From assembly GCA_031761405.1 (NCBI GenBank), contig JASEVX010000001.1, forward strand, positions 26,560,854 to 26,624,853: a stretch of DNA of 64,000 bases, given 5' to 3'. The first letter of the stretch is position 1. The number at the start of each line of letters is the position of its first letter. The position numbers and the translations under genes were made by a program. This DNA comes from Serripes groenlandicus (lineage: Eukaryota > Mollusca > Bivalvia > Cardiida > Cardiidae). The notes under the pieces were generated by a model that worked only from the letters and a program-made list of their open reading frames with translations, searched no databases and was not told where the DNA came from. Below are positions 30,798 to 44,400 of the stretch, piece by piece.

Positions 30798-31139
30798 CCT
30801 TAACAGTTCCTGGTATTCCCCAGCCTGTCCTTTTTCCGTTTTGTTTTTCACGGCGCAAATGCACTTCATTGACAAGTGGTGTGTAACTTGAATAGTTTCA
30901 AGCATACATTTACTCTGTCGATCATAAGACACCGATGAATATAAAATATGTATACATGCAGATCATATTATTATTATTGTATTGAAAAAGATCAAAATAT
31001 CTTTTTACTTATGCAAACAATGTAGAATCATACATAGTCTCACAACAACCTACACAATTCGCCTATACGAAACATATCATTAGATGCAGAATCTGACCAA
31101 ACTGGAAGTGTAGCCCAGAAGATTATAGAATGTCTTAAG

Positions 31140-31683
31140 TTTAAGTTTTAAGTTTATTTTTCACTCAGCACATACATAGTAATGTGAGAAGAGGTACATT
31201 AAATAACAAAATATAAACAAAAAGAAACCAGACTATAGAGCAATTAATAGGCAAAGAAATACAATTAAGAGAACATAGAGAGGGGGGAGTAAGTTTAATG
31301 GCCCGGTGATTGTAGAAAATATCTTAAAATGTTATTAATGAATTTACAAAGTTTAAGTAGGATATTTTCTTCATTCTCATTCATGAGTGAATTAAAGCTT
31401 AGACGATTGTTATTTATACTATACTTTCCAGGTATAAGTTGTTTCGCAAATTGTTGATATATGCGCATTCAAACAAATAGAGATATTCATTAGCTATTTC
31501 TCCAGAATTGCATATTTTACCAATTCTCTCATGATGATATATATTTGACCAACGAAAGTTTTTCGATTGGAAGATTACTGAACTTTCTAAAATTTTCAAA
31601 AACATGTAAGTAAAAGGGCGAAAGTATATTCAAGTATTGTCCATATTTGTGTACCATTTTATACATGCGGTAATTAGCACACT
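31140..31683 (-). pseudogene. LINE C-terminal fragment, minus strand
   Basis: The minus strand reads CANYRMYKMVHKYGQYLN, ILSPFYLHVFENFRKFSN and, after frame changes, EYLYLFECAYINNL. The DEYHYLFEC-like spacing and the position near a LINE 3' end match the C-terminal zinc-knuckle region seen intact at 38326-38748. Several stops and frame changes make it a pseudogene. Confidence 0.5.
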
Positions 31684-31685
31684 TA

Positions 31686-31762
31686 GAGTAATGAATGAAG
31701 AGAGAGCAAAACAGATGGCGCAAGTATTAAATCCTGGGTTCAATGTGATCAGAAAAGGTTTG
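31686..31762 (+). pseudogene. Duplicated 3' half of sulfotransferase exon 5
   Basis: The sequence atgaatgaagagagagcaaa and aacagatggcgcaag, then gggttcaatgtgatcagaaa and ag|gtttgtta, repeats exon 5 from its M codon to the donor. There are only a few changes (ataataaaacca to gtattaaatcct). No 5' half, no matching exon 6 and no other sulfotransferase exon follow it. It lies between minus-strand LINE pieces and runs into a poly-C tract at about 31767-31782. Confidence 0.8.
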
Positions 31763-32049
31763 TTATCCCCCCCCCCCCCCCCACCCCCACTCCCCCAACC
31801 ACATACACACCCTAGTGTGCGAGTAAACTGACCGTACACACTTAATTCGTAAATAATACATTTAAACAATTTAATCATAATTAAATTCTAAATTAAGACA
31901 ATTTCTGATTGGCTATATCGAAATATTTACCCTTTCTGAAATTGTGTAACTTTGTGAAAATAGAATTAGAATATAATTAATAACTTGTGATGTATACAGG
32001 CGGGTCTCGTTCATGAACATTCACCTCCTTCAGCATAGCTTTTAATAAA

Positions 32050-32580
32050 AACAGTGTTTTTTATTTTAGCTTTTCCATCCCATACACAAAGTAACAACAT
32101 CGTTTAATTGTTTTATAAATTCGTTTGTAGGTGATGGTAAACTTATAAACAGGTATTGATAGCAATTTTACGACTGTTATTTTCACAATGGGTGTTAAAT
32201 TTCTTCTTTTCCAATAAGAAATACTATTTTTTAAACTTCTTAACTTTTGTTCAAAATTTTAAGTTGTACATTTTTTTAAGATTTACGTGAAAACAAATTC
32301 CAAGTAGTTTAAACTGAGTTTCTCCCCAGGATAATTTCCATTTAGTTTTAATTAAACGTGTACTGTATTTAAGTGATCCAATCCAAATAATTTTAGTTTT
32401 ATCAACATTTACTTTTAAACCGGACTTTTTCGTAAAATTATTTATTATTTTTAAAACGTTACTTAACGAAATTTCCGACCCATCTAAAAGGAAATTTGTG
32501 TCATCTGCAAATTGTGAATTAATGTATTATTCGTCCTTAATTTCATTTCCTTAAATATTCAGAGGGGTAGACGGTTGGTT
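32050..32580 (-). pseudogene. LINE reverse-transcriptase palm and thumb fragment, minus strand
   Basis: Minus-strand 32520-32294 reads SQFADDTNFLLDGSEISL, KKSGLKVNVDKTKIIWIG and WKLSWGETQFKLLGI. This is the RT block with the catalytic FADD (usually YADD) and the downstream VNxxKTK element. Beyond it the frame shifts but still shows WKRRNLTPIVKITVVK text. It is truncated on both sides. Confidence 0.7.
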
Positions 32581-33199
32581 GAATGACAAATAAAATACTT
32601 CTCTTCTGAATCTGCATGTATGATTTTAAGGTAATTTTGTAGAACTGTTCCTTCTATGAACTTCTACCAAAATCGTTCATATCATATTGAATGATTGAAT
32701 AACATGGCTGTTAGGTGCTGGAGTTTTTAGACCACCTGAGCCGAAAGCTCAATGTAATATATTTATTCTGATCAATCTCTGTCCATAGTCCGAGTTTCTC
32801 AATTTTCAGTTTCCAATATCTTTTCCTCAACAAAAGGACTAATTTCAATTTAACTTCATAGGAATGTTTCTTTGGTAGTCCTTTAACCATAGCGTTAAAC
32901 TATTGAAATACTATGACAAATGTGGGTTACTGCGGCATCAGAAGTGGTAAAAATGAATAAAAACAATTATATTCAATTTCTATGTCAGTACTGTTCTGAT
33001 CTAAAGATTATTTAGATGAAATCTTCCTTAAGTGAACCACTTCAATAGTTTTTCAATCTAAAGTGATGGGATAAAAAACAAGGCTGAATCTGAAAAGTGG
33101 TTAATTATTCCAAGATCATTTCAAAATGGGGTCACATAGGATACGCCACTAGATCAATTGGTCAAATTTTAGAAAAAATTGTGGACACATTTTTACCTC
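32581..33199. other. Non-coding stretch
   Basis: No exon or repeat could be recognised. It may be the 5' remainder of the minus-strand LINE, too decayed to read. Confidence 0.35.
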
Positions 33200-33800
33200 A
33201 TCTGTGCACAAAGCGCTCAATGTGAGCTATTGTGATCACATGTTGTCTGTCGTCCGTCCGACGTGTGTCGTTAACATGCTCAAGTTAAAAATGCAGCATC
33301 TAGAGTGTTAACAAGATATTCCTTCAATTTGACATAGTGACCTAGTTATTGACCTCATATGGCCCAGTTTCGAACTTGTCCAATATATGATACAGATGAA
33401 TGTTCTGATAAACTTTCATTAATATTGGATCCAAAATGTAGCCTGTAGAGGGTGAATGTGGCAATCGTCGCACTATAAATCTCATTGTCTTGGTGATATC
33501 TAGGCCAAGTTTGAATATTGATCATGTTAGGTCAAACACTAGATCAAAAGACCAAATTGAAGAAAAATCTTGTTAACACTGAATGCCGCATTTTTAATTT
33601 GAACATATTGAAACTTTGCCAGAATTAGTGCTTGGATGATATCTAGGATGGGCTATTGTCTCTTGTCCGGTAAAAGAAGAGGTCACTAGGCACAATTGAA
33701 GGAAATCTTGTAAATACTCTAGTAATAGCTTACCTGACAACAAAATAAGTCAATGTGGTTGGCATAACTCATGTGAGCAGTCAAGGGCCATCATGTCCCT
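33200..33800 (+). repeat. Decayed family-D repeat
   Basis: It carries aaaaatgcagcatctagagt, ccttcaatttgacatagtga and cctagttattgacctcatat, as in 12180-12870. It is a dispersed decayed repeat with no frame. Confidence 0.45.
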
Positions 33801-33994
33801 CGTGTTTATCCAAACTTAAGTAAAAATTCTCAGAACATTCATCACCATAAAATCGCAGTCAGGTTCGAAACCGGATCATTATGGGTCTAAAACTAAGTAC
33901 CTTTGCAAACCTTTAGAAAACACTGTGAGCACAACTGGGGTCACATTTGCCATTTAATCTCCTTGAAACATGATCAGAACATTTATCTCCATCC

Positions 33995-34165
33995 ATTTAT
34001 TCAGTTATATCACGGCTTTTCCTTTGTAAGTTACCAGTACTACCTGTCCATATATCCTTACACCAGCCAGTCAGTCATAATGTTAACCCCGCTGAGCGCC
34101 ATTGAGGGTAGCAATTACTACCATTTAAAGTGTGCGGAGTCAAGTTTGAAACTGGGTTATGTGAG
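33995..34165 (-). mobile_element. Type-1 SINE, minus strand, 5'-truncated
   Basis: Reversed body: ttatatcacggcttttcctt, aagttaccagtactacctg, accagccagtcagtcataat and gagggtagcaattactacca. The tRNA-like head is missing. Confidence 0.6.
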
Positions 34166-35079
34166 GTAAAAAAAAAGTTACTTTTGGCTTTGAGAAGCTT
34201 GCTTGGAAGACATTTACACATGTCCTTTTCTTACATGCTGGTTCATTAATTTTGCAGCTTTATTCCTACTGTAAATCAAATTTTCACCCGACATATGTCA
34301 ACCAGTTATATTGGATGTACTTGTATATGTATATCTGTCATTTGAAAACAGTTACTTATAGGAAATAAGCCAAACAATCCTACGCTTTTTTCAGACACGT
34401 CTCAACCGAAGACATCGATAGAGAAATTAAGATAACACCAAGAACAATTTGGTTTTGAAAGTATTGTGTCAAAAGAAACTGATCGTTTTGGCAACTTGTT
34501 TTTTAATACACTGTTTAGATTTTCATGTAAAGCTCTAGATTTTATGCGCTTCAAACAAACCCCCTCTCTTTAAAGTAATTACATGTTTTCAACAACTAGA
34601 TGCATCTATAGAAAAAAGTGCAACCTCGTAATTCATGATTATACCTGGATACCGTATGAACTTAAAGCGTTGTTAAACATTGTCCTCCATAATGTGGAAG
34701 AGTCTCCGGATGTTTAAGACATCGTGAAATAACCAATTTCGACCGACGAATGGTAAATAGAAAAAAGGGATTGGATTGGATTTTCCTGTATTTGTGTGGG
34801 ATGAAGGGACTCGTATTTAACCGCACCCATCCCCTCTTTGCGCCTGAAACGGCTATCTCTTAGAACCTACTCCTACACTATCCGCCTAAATATACAATTC
34901 ATGTATGAAATTTGCTAAATAGGCAATCGGCTTCTTTTTATTGCAAATATAATTAGGGTAGTTAAAATCAACCATTTTATTACACGTTAAAATAGCATTT
35001 TAAAATCGTTCTTCAGAATTATTGAAATAATTATCTCCTAGTATCTGCTCCTGGATATAGGTATAGGGTAATGATTCAT
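34166..35079. other. Non-coding stretch
   Basis: AT-rich sequence without a coding exon. A faint P2 trace occurs near 34455-34520 (gaaagtattgtgtcaaaaga). Confidence 0.4.
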
Positions 35080-35178
35080 GAAACAGAAAATCCACAGGAG
35101 GCGAAAAGTGTCTGGCCGGGTTAGCCGATACTTTACACAGAGTCCACAATATTGGCTTTCTCGTGGAACGGCTCATAT
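35080..35178. mobile_element. P1 half element
   Basis: Right half of P1 only: cagaaaatccacaggaggcg, then gatactttacacagagtcca and tggctttctcgtggaacggc. Confidence 0.6.
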
Positions 35179-35296
35179 GATCATTAGTTGTTGTTTATAA
35201 CAAGGGAGAAAGGAGGAGAGAGAAATAATAATCATTCTGATCATTAGTTGTTGTTTATAACAAGGGAGAAAGAAAGAGAGAGAAATAATAATAATT
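35178..35296 (+). repeat. 59-bp direct duplication
   Basis: Two copies of tgatcattagttgttgttta, then taacaagggagaaag and gagagagaaataataat, immediately upstream of the first exon of the next gene (35363). Near-identity indicates recent origin. Confidence 0.8.
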
Positions 35297-35362
35297 TCTG
35301 TTAACATTATACCACCGGCTAGTACTGACACTAGTGGGTGATTGTGTAGGCAAGAGGATAAC

Positions 35363-35447
35363 ATGGATTTACGGCCACGCGTTGGATTCTGGACTGTCCT
35401 TATGGTGTACAGTTTATGCTACTCGAATGGAGTTTTAGATTCTGCCG
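35363..35447 (+). CDS. Signal-peptide exon of the somatomedin-B-like gene
   Basis: MDLRPRVGFWTVLMVYSL then CYSNGVLDSA: basic start, hydrophobic core and small residues at a likely cleavage site. The donor is gccg|gtaaga, phase 1. The LINE fragment starts a few bases into the intron. Confidence 0.55.
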
Positions 35448-38400
35448 GTAAGAAGGGGAGATTTTATTGCATTTTCATTGACTTTGAGAAAAGTTTTGAT
35501 AGCATAAACACGAAAGAAGAGTAAAAACTTTGATATTTGGTTAATTAAGGCTTTGACAAAAAAATCTGCTGTATTTTCTTAACTTCAAATGCGAGTATAC
35601 AAAGAGAAAAAATGTTTTGCAGTGATTGAAGATTATTTTTATAACTATATTCGTCATTTTAAAAGACAGATTGTAATTTATGCATTTATTTATCTTCGAT
35701 ACACTTCCAACAACTTCGAATTATCAGAAGTAAGAATATTTTATAATAAAAGGTTGATAGTCAGTCAACGTCATTTCATTTCTTATACATCATTATCATC
35801 CAAATTTAGATGATGTTAAGCATAATAACAATGAACACAGCAAAATACATTAAAGAAGCCATGGCTTTACGAAATTATATTCTTTTACAATAACTATATA
35901 TGTTCTCTTTCATTATAATGTTTATCTATGTTATTTCTTTCTAAATGTTTAAATACATGAACATGTGTTTGTTAATTTATACTTATTCTGTAATTCTCTA
36001 AAAGTGTACAAAAATCATTATGGTCCGCCAACTTCCGTTATAAGGTCATAGACGGTGAGATAATCTGATGGGGGTATTGATGATCCAATACCGTACACAC
36101 CAATACACAGGCATTTCACCTTGCTATGACATCGATTTTACATAAATGTTCAAAAAGGACCAAAATATATAAGCAGAATAATTGTTTAATTGCTCATTCT
36201 TTTTTTCAATATGTCTTTGGGGGACGAACAAAAACCTAAAAAAGGAATAAAATGTAAAAATCATAGAATCATATTGGAAATATAATATTAAAAAGCAAAT
36301 GTTTTCCTAACATATTCGTTTAAAATGAAATGATCCATTCATCAACTAATTTGTAGGAGCAATTTAACTTTTTTTCCCCTATATAACTCTATAGGAGCTT
36401 TCGAGACACCGGATTTACCGAAAGTTGGCAATGCTTGGGGCAAAACGAATGATATGCTCTCCCTTCAAGCAACTAAAGCGGCTAATTATATACTACGGAT
36501 TCGTAGACAGTTTGGATATATGGAACTTAAACAGATTTGTTTAAATGTTTTGAATCTGTTGTTAAACCTATCACTACGGTCATGGTGGAGTGCCCTTTGG
36601 CAAAGCATTTTCTAGCCTAGTACTGGTTTGTTTACCCAGGGATCATGAATAAGTGAACTGTTGCCGTGATATAACTGAAATAATGTTGAAAGCGGCGTAA
36701 AACCCCAATAAATAAATAAATAAATAAGTTAAGCCTATACCTTGCTATGGGTCTCAGATATGGGGCTATCAAGTCGGAAATAAAATCGAAAGAGTCCAAA
36801 TTAGATTTTGTAAAAAAGTATGTAATTTTTCAGAGAATACTTGTGATGCAATGGTACTCTGAGAATGTGGTAGAATTTTCTATATATAATTTCTATTAAA
36901 TATTGCATGACGTATTTGCTAAATGAATACACATTGAAAACTAAAGATATCCCAACATTGATATCAAATTAGATAACATTGGTATAAGGGACATGCTTTT
37001 TATTTATGGATTTGGGTTTGTTTGGATTAACAAAGATGTTGGCAATGTAAATATGTTTTTAAACGTATTTACAAAGATACTTGTAGATTGTTTTACGCTA
37101 AAAGGGCAATCAGATATTGATAACACACCCAAATCGATTACATATAAAGGTTTCAAATCTGCATTAAGTCCGGAATTGTACTTGAGTGTTGACATACCTG
37201 AACTATATAGAAAAGCGCTGTCTAATTTCAGGTGCTAAAACCACGATCTTATGATATCATCTGGTAGGCATCTTCGGATAGACAGCCAATTAAATGTGTA
37301 TTTTGTTGAAAATGAAATAATTTTTTCGAATGTCCATTATATAAAAATCCGAGATTGCTCTTTCTTAAAAAAGATTGGCTACGCACTAGAAACATAGATG
37401 TATTCAATGTAATATTCTCTTTAAATGAAACATGAACAAAACGCCTAGTGGAAATATTCCTAATTGAAGCGCTTAAAAAAAGAAAACAATATTTTTAAAA
37501 GTAATTTAAAAAGAAGAAAAAAGCCTTTAAAACGATACGAATAAGCCAAACATTAACAATGCATTTTTCTATGTTATTTGATGTATATAATTTTTAGTTT
37601 ATGCTAATATATACGGAATATTACGTTGCGGGAGCGATAAAAGGGTTTGTATTGCACGACAAGTAGCGTGGAAAAATTGATATCTTACGAGACCGAAGGT
37701 CGAGTAAGATATGGATTTTCCCACGCTACGAGTCGTGCAATACGTACCCATTTATCGCTCCCGCAACGTAATATTCCTTTTATTATATACCTACGATCGA
37801 TGAAGAGCTAAAAAACTATTAAATATACAGATTCAATACATTGTTTATTGGGGATACCTCGCTGAAAGTATTCCGCGCACTGTCTGACGTCACAATCTTG
37901 TATTTACACCGCATGTAGATACGGAATTTTAATCTGTCGTGGTGTATTTGCGCATGTCAATCTGCATGTATTTCCGCCGGAAAATGTACAGGCATATAAT
38001 AAATGTGTATATAATGCTTGTATGGGCCGGATACCAAAATACTTCATTAACGAATTGAATTAAATTGGTTAATATTGTAACAGTCCTATAAGATTCCTTC
38101 TCTGATCAGACGGCATTAATGTATTCCGGATAATCAACTGGGGATCGAATTGGTATCTTGGATGGTGGTTCTGATAATCTAGCAAGAAATACATCGGAAC
38201 CATTTGTTTTAGGAGAGTGTGGATGTGGTTTTCACAAGACATAGGTAACGATGCCCTATGTATTAAGCATTGTAAACAACGGATTCAAGACTGCTACTTA
38301 CAAAAATGGCATATAGATAAAAACAATGCGGGAAAGACAACATTACAAACATTTCAAATCATTATTAAACCCAGAGCTATATTTAAATTCATTTTTACCT

Positions 38401-41400
38401 TTTTCCTTACGCAGGATATATAGTAACTTTAGATGCTCTAACCATGACCTTGTGATAGAGAGAGGGAGACACCCATCGATAGCAAGAAATGACCGTTTTT
38501 GCCCTTTATGTTTTGATAAAAATATGTACATTATTGAAGATGAGTTTCACTTCTTTTATGAATGTGAGTTATGTTCTACATATGACGATTTAAGAGACAT
38601 TTATTTTAACGTATCCTGGATAAACAACAAAATTCTTGACAAATTTTATGCAATATTTAATACAAATATCCAGTCTGAAGTATACAATACTGCAACAATT
38701 ATTCATAGCGTATTCAAATTAAGAAGTGAGACTCTTTCAATATCTTAATTATTTTTCAGCTTCAAATGTCAGTGTTATAATGTATTTCATCACTCCATGT
38801 TGTATATACTTATAAATTATGTTGTATAATGGGCCGGTGGCCTAAATTGCGAAATAAATACCTTGTATCTTGTATCTATCTGATAAAATTACTGGTACTT
38901 TTACTAGTAAATTTATTGGTATTTCAGCTGATGACCAAACTGGTATTTCGGCTGATGACCCAACGGCTATTTCAATGAAAGAACAACACGCAAATAGCAA
39001 AACGGATGACTTGAACTCAATTTTAGACGAAAGAACAACCGATCATTCACAAAAGCCAAGTGAGATTTCTTCTGATAACGCAACATTTTCACCAAAACCA
39101 GCTAACATTTCTACTGAAAATTCAACAGACTCGCCAAAGCTTACTGAACCTTCTTTTGGAAATTCCACGTTTTCACCTAAGCTAACCGAATTTGCCTCTG
39201 ACAATTCCACGTTATCACCAAAGTCAACAGATATTTTGTCTACTACAGTCAGTGACATTTCTACTGCCAAAACAACAGGAAGCGCTGATACATATTCTAC
39301 TACAAAAATATTCAACAACGGCTCTCTGCCTTTGACCAGTAAACAGGGCGGTGACTCTGCCTTGATCACCCTCGAGAGTTATCTCCCTGAGATAGACATG
39401 TTATGTCCCGGTATCAATGTATGTGGCAGGACCCGAAATGACGATAGTACCGTGGCAACAACGGCGATCAACAACTGTTGTAGTAGTAAGTTTTTGTTAA
39501 CAGTGGCTAAGTTTGAATTGGACCCCGTCCCGCGAAAAATTACCGAGGGATTTTTTGGGAAAAAATGAAATTACGATAACGCCTACTTTCAAGTATAGTC
39601 CGTTGTTAGTGATCTTGCTGATCAGGATATTTGCTGGTAGCTTTGTTTGTTTGTTTGTTTGGAGTTTAACGCCGCTTTTAACAGCTTTGGTCATATCACG
39701 GCGGTCAGTGCACCTACCCATGTTTTCCTGGCTTTCCCACACCAGTACTTACACAACATTCTTTCGAAGCCACTGACTACTTTCTCACATAAATCAGAGG
39801 TGAGAGGCAATGGAAAACATCGCCCGAAAGAACGCGCCGCAACCGGGTATCGAACCCGTGACCTCCTGATCACGAGTCAGATACGCTACCAATTGAGCTA
39901 CCCGGCCGGGCTCTTTTGCTGGTAGCAGAACGCCGAAGTTGATTTTGTTTTTAAAACGTGTCCCAGTGTATCTTTCCCACAATATCTATAGTAACAGTAT
40001 AATATTTAAGCGTCAAATAAAGATGTTAAGACATGAAATACGCACCTGATATGACTGTCTGTCTATCTGTCTGTCTGTCTTTGAATATCTTACATCATGC
40101 ATCATATTTATATAAGCGCCTAGTGTTCTTTGACGTAACATATCCCCGCTATCATGGATGCAAAAGTTTTAAACTAGCGCTTATATTTGTAAGATATTTG
40201 GAGCTCGAACAACGAGTCAACGTTGTTGGTTTTCAGAAACGAGAAAGAAAATTAGAAAGACTAAAGCACATAAAGGGAAGAATTATATGTTGCCTGCACT
40301 AGCTCCGCATAATTGGAATCATATTCTCGACCCTTGAGTAGGCAGAACGTTCTTGGAAATAGGATATTAATATTTAAAAACAATCTACCATTTTCGACTA
40401 CAAATTTTGAGTAGGAATCATATTTCGAATGCCTTCATTTATGATGATATCAAAAATAATAATAATAGTAATATTTCATTTTTTCATTTATTAATTCATT
40501 GTTTTATCCAGTTGTAGATGAATACAGTTTTAGTAAGTAACCCGTAAGACCGATTTCGTAGTATAAATATATACGTATAAAACTTCTTACGAAATTCCCG
40601 TTTTTGTGGTGATTGTGGTAACAATAGCCACTGTACTATGACACAAAAAGAACAATATATAGGGTGATTTCGGCAGTACGTCAGAAATGCTTAATGCAGA
40701 ACGTCTACCGCCAAATAGTTCCATCATTTCTGCAGGGACATAGTTAACAATAATAATGTCAGTGCTATTTTGGAACAAGATTGATACGTAGATTTTAGAA
40801 CTATCGAACTAAGATGTGTTGTCCTTTTGGCGAAATCGCGAATATTTCAAGGGAATAAACATGCGTAGGGAGGAAAAAACAAGTTAATTTGGTATAATTC
40901 GATAGAGAAAAGCATTATTGATTGATTCCCTACTTCAAATTCATATATTTGTTCGAATACTTTGAATAAAATGAGTTGAAGCGAGACGACCCAGAAATCT
41001 GTATCCACCCTTGTTAATATCTATGCATAGTAGGTCATATCTATTTTTAGAGGATCTATTTTTAGAGGAGCAAGTCCCTGTGGCTCGGCCAATACATTTG
41101 TGAAGAAGAAGCAGGCATCACCTGCTTGTACCGGAATTCGCATGCATTTAAATCTCATAACATCAGTCATAAACCGGCTAGCATCTGTATGTGGGCAAGG
41201 TTTAAGAATGAAAAGTTACACTTAACAAGTTCCTTTCTCACTCGAGCAAACCTGTTTTTGAAGACCATCCATGGGAAGAGAACAATCAGGTGGTCTTTAA
41301 CCCTTTCCCACATACAACACATCTGCAGCAGATGACTTTGGGAATATCCAGGCAAAACAATGTAGGTAATTACTAGAAAGAATTGAAAACATTGTGACAA

Positions 41401-44400
41401 AAGAAGAAATTGCTCGTTTTCAAAAGTTGTCTGCTGCAGAGGCGTCATAAAGCTTATGTATGTGGGAAAGGGTTAATTACATGGTCATTTGTGTAGAAAA
41501 TGAGTAACTGGGAAATATAAAAAATGGTTGCTATAGACAGGGTATTGCTAAACAAAGCCTGAATTTAGCACAGGTTTGACTGTATATGAGAATAATATCA
41601 GGGACAGACTCATTTTCAAGTCAACTATCTCCAGTTATGCCAGAGCTATATCCCCTTAATTAGTGAAATTTAGTTTGATAGTATTTGTCTGATCTCTAAC
41701 TTGAGCACTCCTAACCAAGCCCAGGGGTTGTAAGGGTCGAACCCTTGTCCGGCCAGCATTCTTAAAGGTCACTGTGACAAGCGGCATTCGTCTTCCACCA
41801 ATGGGCTAACAGTCTTTGTGGTAAAGCAGCCAGTTGTTCGGAAAGAATGTTTTGTGGAGTAGTCAGTAAGCCAGGAAACACATCATAGAATATAATGCTA
41901 CAATAAATTGATCAATAGGAGCAGTTCTTCTTTTAGAAAATGTGTTGTTTATTGACTGTTGATAACCATTATAATGTCTGATATCACTTGTTGTCGAGAC
42001 CGATTATCTGTCACAATGGCGGTTTGGTGAGTGTGTCTGTGCGTCCATGAATATGTCTGTCCGACCCGCATCTTAACCATGCATAATAGGATTTCTAAGA
42101 AAATTGGCATAAAAGTGCACCATTATGAGGTGGTGTGTCGTGCACAAATTCAGGCCTGTATCTCAAATGTTAAGGTCACTCGTAGAGGTCAAAGGTCAAA
42201 ATGAGTACTGTTTGATAGGACTAACTTCTCCGGCCAGGACATTGTCAACAGTTTAGGGGTTTCATTTACGTTTTCTGGACCCATTAACTACTATGTCATC
42301 ACTAAGATGTTAGAAGGTGATATAATAAGGATGATCTTGGTCCTGTTGATTTTACTATATGATGTATTTCGAGTGACGGTAATTGTGCGACACTATCAAA
42401 ATACGTCTGCAGACTATAGGTATGTACGTGACGTAACGGTATCGATTCGTCTGTGTCAATAAGATTTTCATCTTTCAGAATTGTGCGTCTGATGTCAGTA
42501 GTATGCGTGTAAGAGGCAATGTGCAATGGTCATATCTAAGGGCATGTCTTTTGTAACTTCAGGCGCCCTTACAACGATTTCGTTGAAGGACATTCACTTG
42601 TTCAATAAGTTGTATAATGTCCTTTCTAATATACATGAGACATAATGATCACGGTTCAGCGGATTCAGATTTTTTTTCAGAAATGCGCGTCAATAAGCAA
42701 GATGCAAGCAAGGGTCTCCGAAACGCTTTAAAATTCCACTTGGTCATTTCGTGGATTGAACCTTTTTTTTTAACATTTTAGATCCCTAACAAGGACGTGG
42801 AGGACACTTACTTGTTCCATTAGGTGCAGTGCAAAGGCCTTTTCCAAATAGATGAGCATGCATAATACATGAAGAAAATCTCGACATCAAAACTTAATCT
42901 TAACTTCATATTGTGTTCATATTTTTGTGAAAGCAGTGTTATTAGATCAAAAATAGAATAAGAACATAACTCGTGTTAAAACATAAGTGCAAAAGTCAGG
43001 GTTCTAAAAAAGACGTTTTGAAAAAATCGGATAAAGGATGTTATTCCTATCATGTTTTACTAACTTGAAGTTGTTTGACTTTGGGCCTTCAGCCCATATC
43101 AATTGAAACACAAATATTTCTGATGCTTTAACATTTCTAAGATAAGTGAACATAGAAAGTGTGCGTTGCTTATTTAAACTGCAAAGCTTGTTTTAAAAAA
43201 GTTTATTAGTTTTGTCCTTTCATCTTGTTGACAGAATTTTGACTTGAGATCTTCGTTTTTGTCACCTGTCTGGAATATTTTAAACGGCATAGATGCAAAC
43301 AATATTTTTTACATATAACATAGTTAATATTGAATGAACAAAAAGGTAAATATATAATTGAACAGGGGACATCTTTAACTTCTGACGAAATTTTAAACTG
43401 AAAAATAAAAGATGGGATCAAAATCGGTTTCACTCAGACTTATATTTATATGATTCAAAAAGGGGACAGGGCTAAAAAAAAAAAAAAATACAATTTATTG
43501 GGCCTCCTATTTTTCTGGGTTTTTTTCTTTGTCTTTTCAGATTGCTCTTGTGAATCCTCTTGCATCGAACGCCAGAACTGTTGCTATGACAACATCTCCA
43601 CTGACGGCCAGCAGGAAATGTTTGACTGTTTAATGCCAGTTGTAGGTGATTATGACATCGCAATGCCGTCATACCGATTTGTTGTGGCTCCTCCGATGGA
43701 TGGCTGTAAGACTGCCGACGACATCACGGTTGAAAAAATACGTAGTTTCAATGAAGATGTATCTCCTTGGGGGGACTTCTATCCGGTTTATTCAAAATCA
43801 TTTGATCTTAACTTTAAAAATGAAAAAATCGCATCTTGCCACGGTACAAGAGACATCGAAAAGTGGAAGACTATGGCAATAAACCGTGGTATTGATGATG
43901 GCGGTCAGGGTATGACTCACTTTTTAAGAACATTTAATTCCAGTGATGTCTTCATCGTGTTCGAGCCATCCCGTCCGGAGATTATACACCGAGATTATAC
44001 ATGTATTCAAGCGAGTGTTGGTACATGTCCTATTAATTGGATCAACACGTTCAAAGTCCCTTCCTATTTCCAGACAGACAGAAAGGGAATTGTTGCCGCA
44101 TGCGAACAGGGACCCCGCGCCTTATACTGGCTAAATCCGACATTTGCCTTTAAAAATGTGTATTGTGCAATTTGTAACTTAGTAAAATCAGAGAATAACG
44201 ACAGTGTTCATTGTCGATACAATGGTATAGGAGGGCGACAAGACAGATATTCCTTGGTGACGTTGCTGAATGAAGATTTCATTGATACTGTCAATATCCG
44301 AGTTGCTGAAATGCGTGACAAACCAAGGGACCTGGAGTGTTACAGACCGAAGAGTCATGTGGTATGATGATTTCTTAGCCCGTATCCCATTGCATTCATC

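Noticed and set aside
39955..40120. Alternative extension of the Ser/Thr-rich exon past 39485
   Set aside because: The gtaagt donor at 39486 is strong, and the read-through frame stops at 39568 without domain content.
43450..43540. Start of the ORF before the somatomedin-B exon as a signal peptide (hydrophobic LLFFWVFFFVF)
   Set aside because: The stretch is the polypyrimidine tract of a strong acceptor (gtcttttcag). Phase and Cys spacing fit splicing from 39485. A local start remains possible but is less likely.
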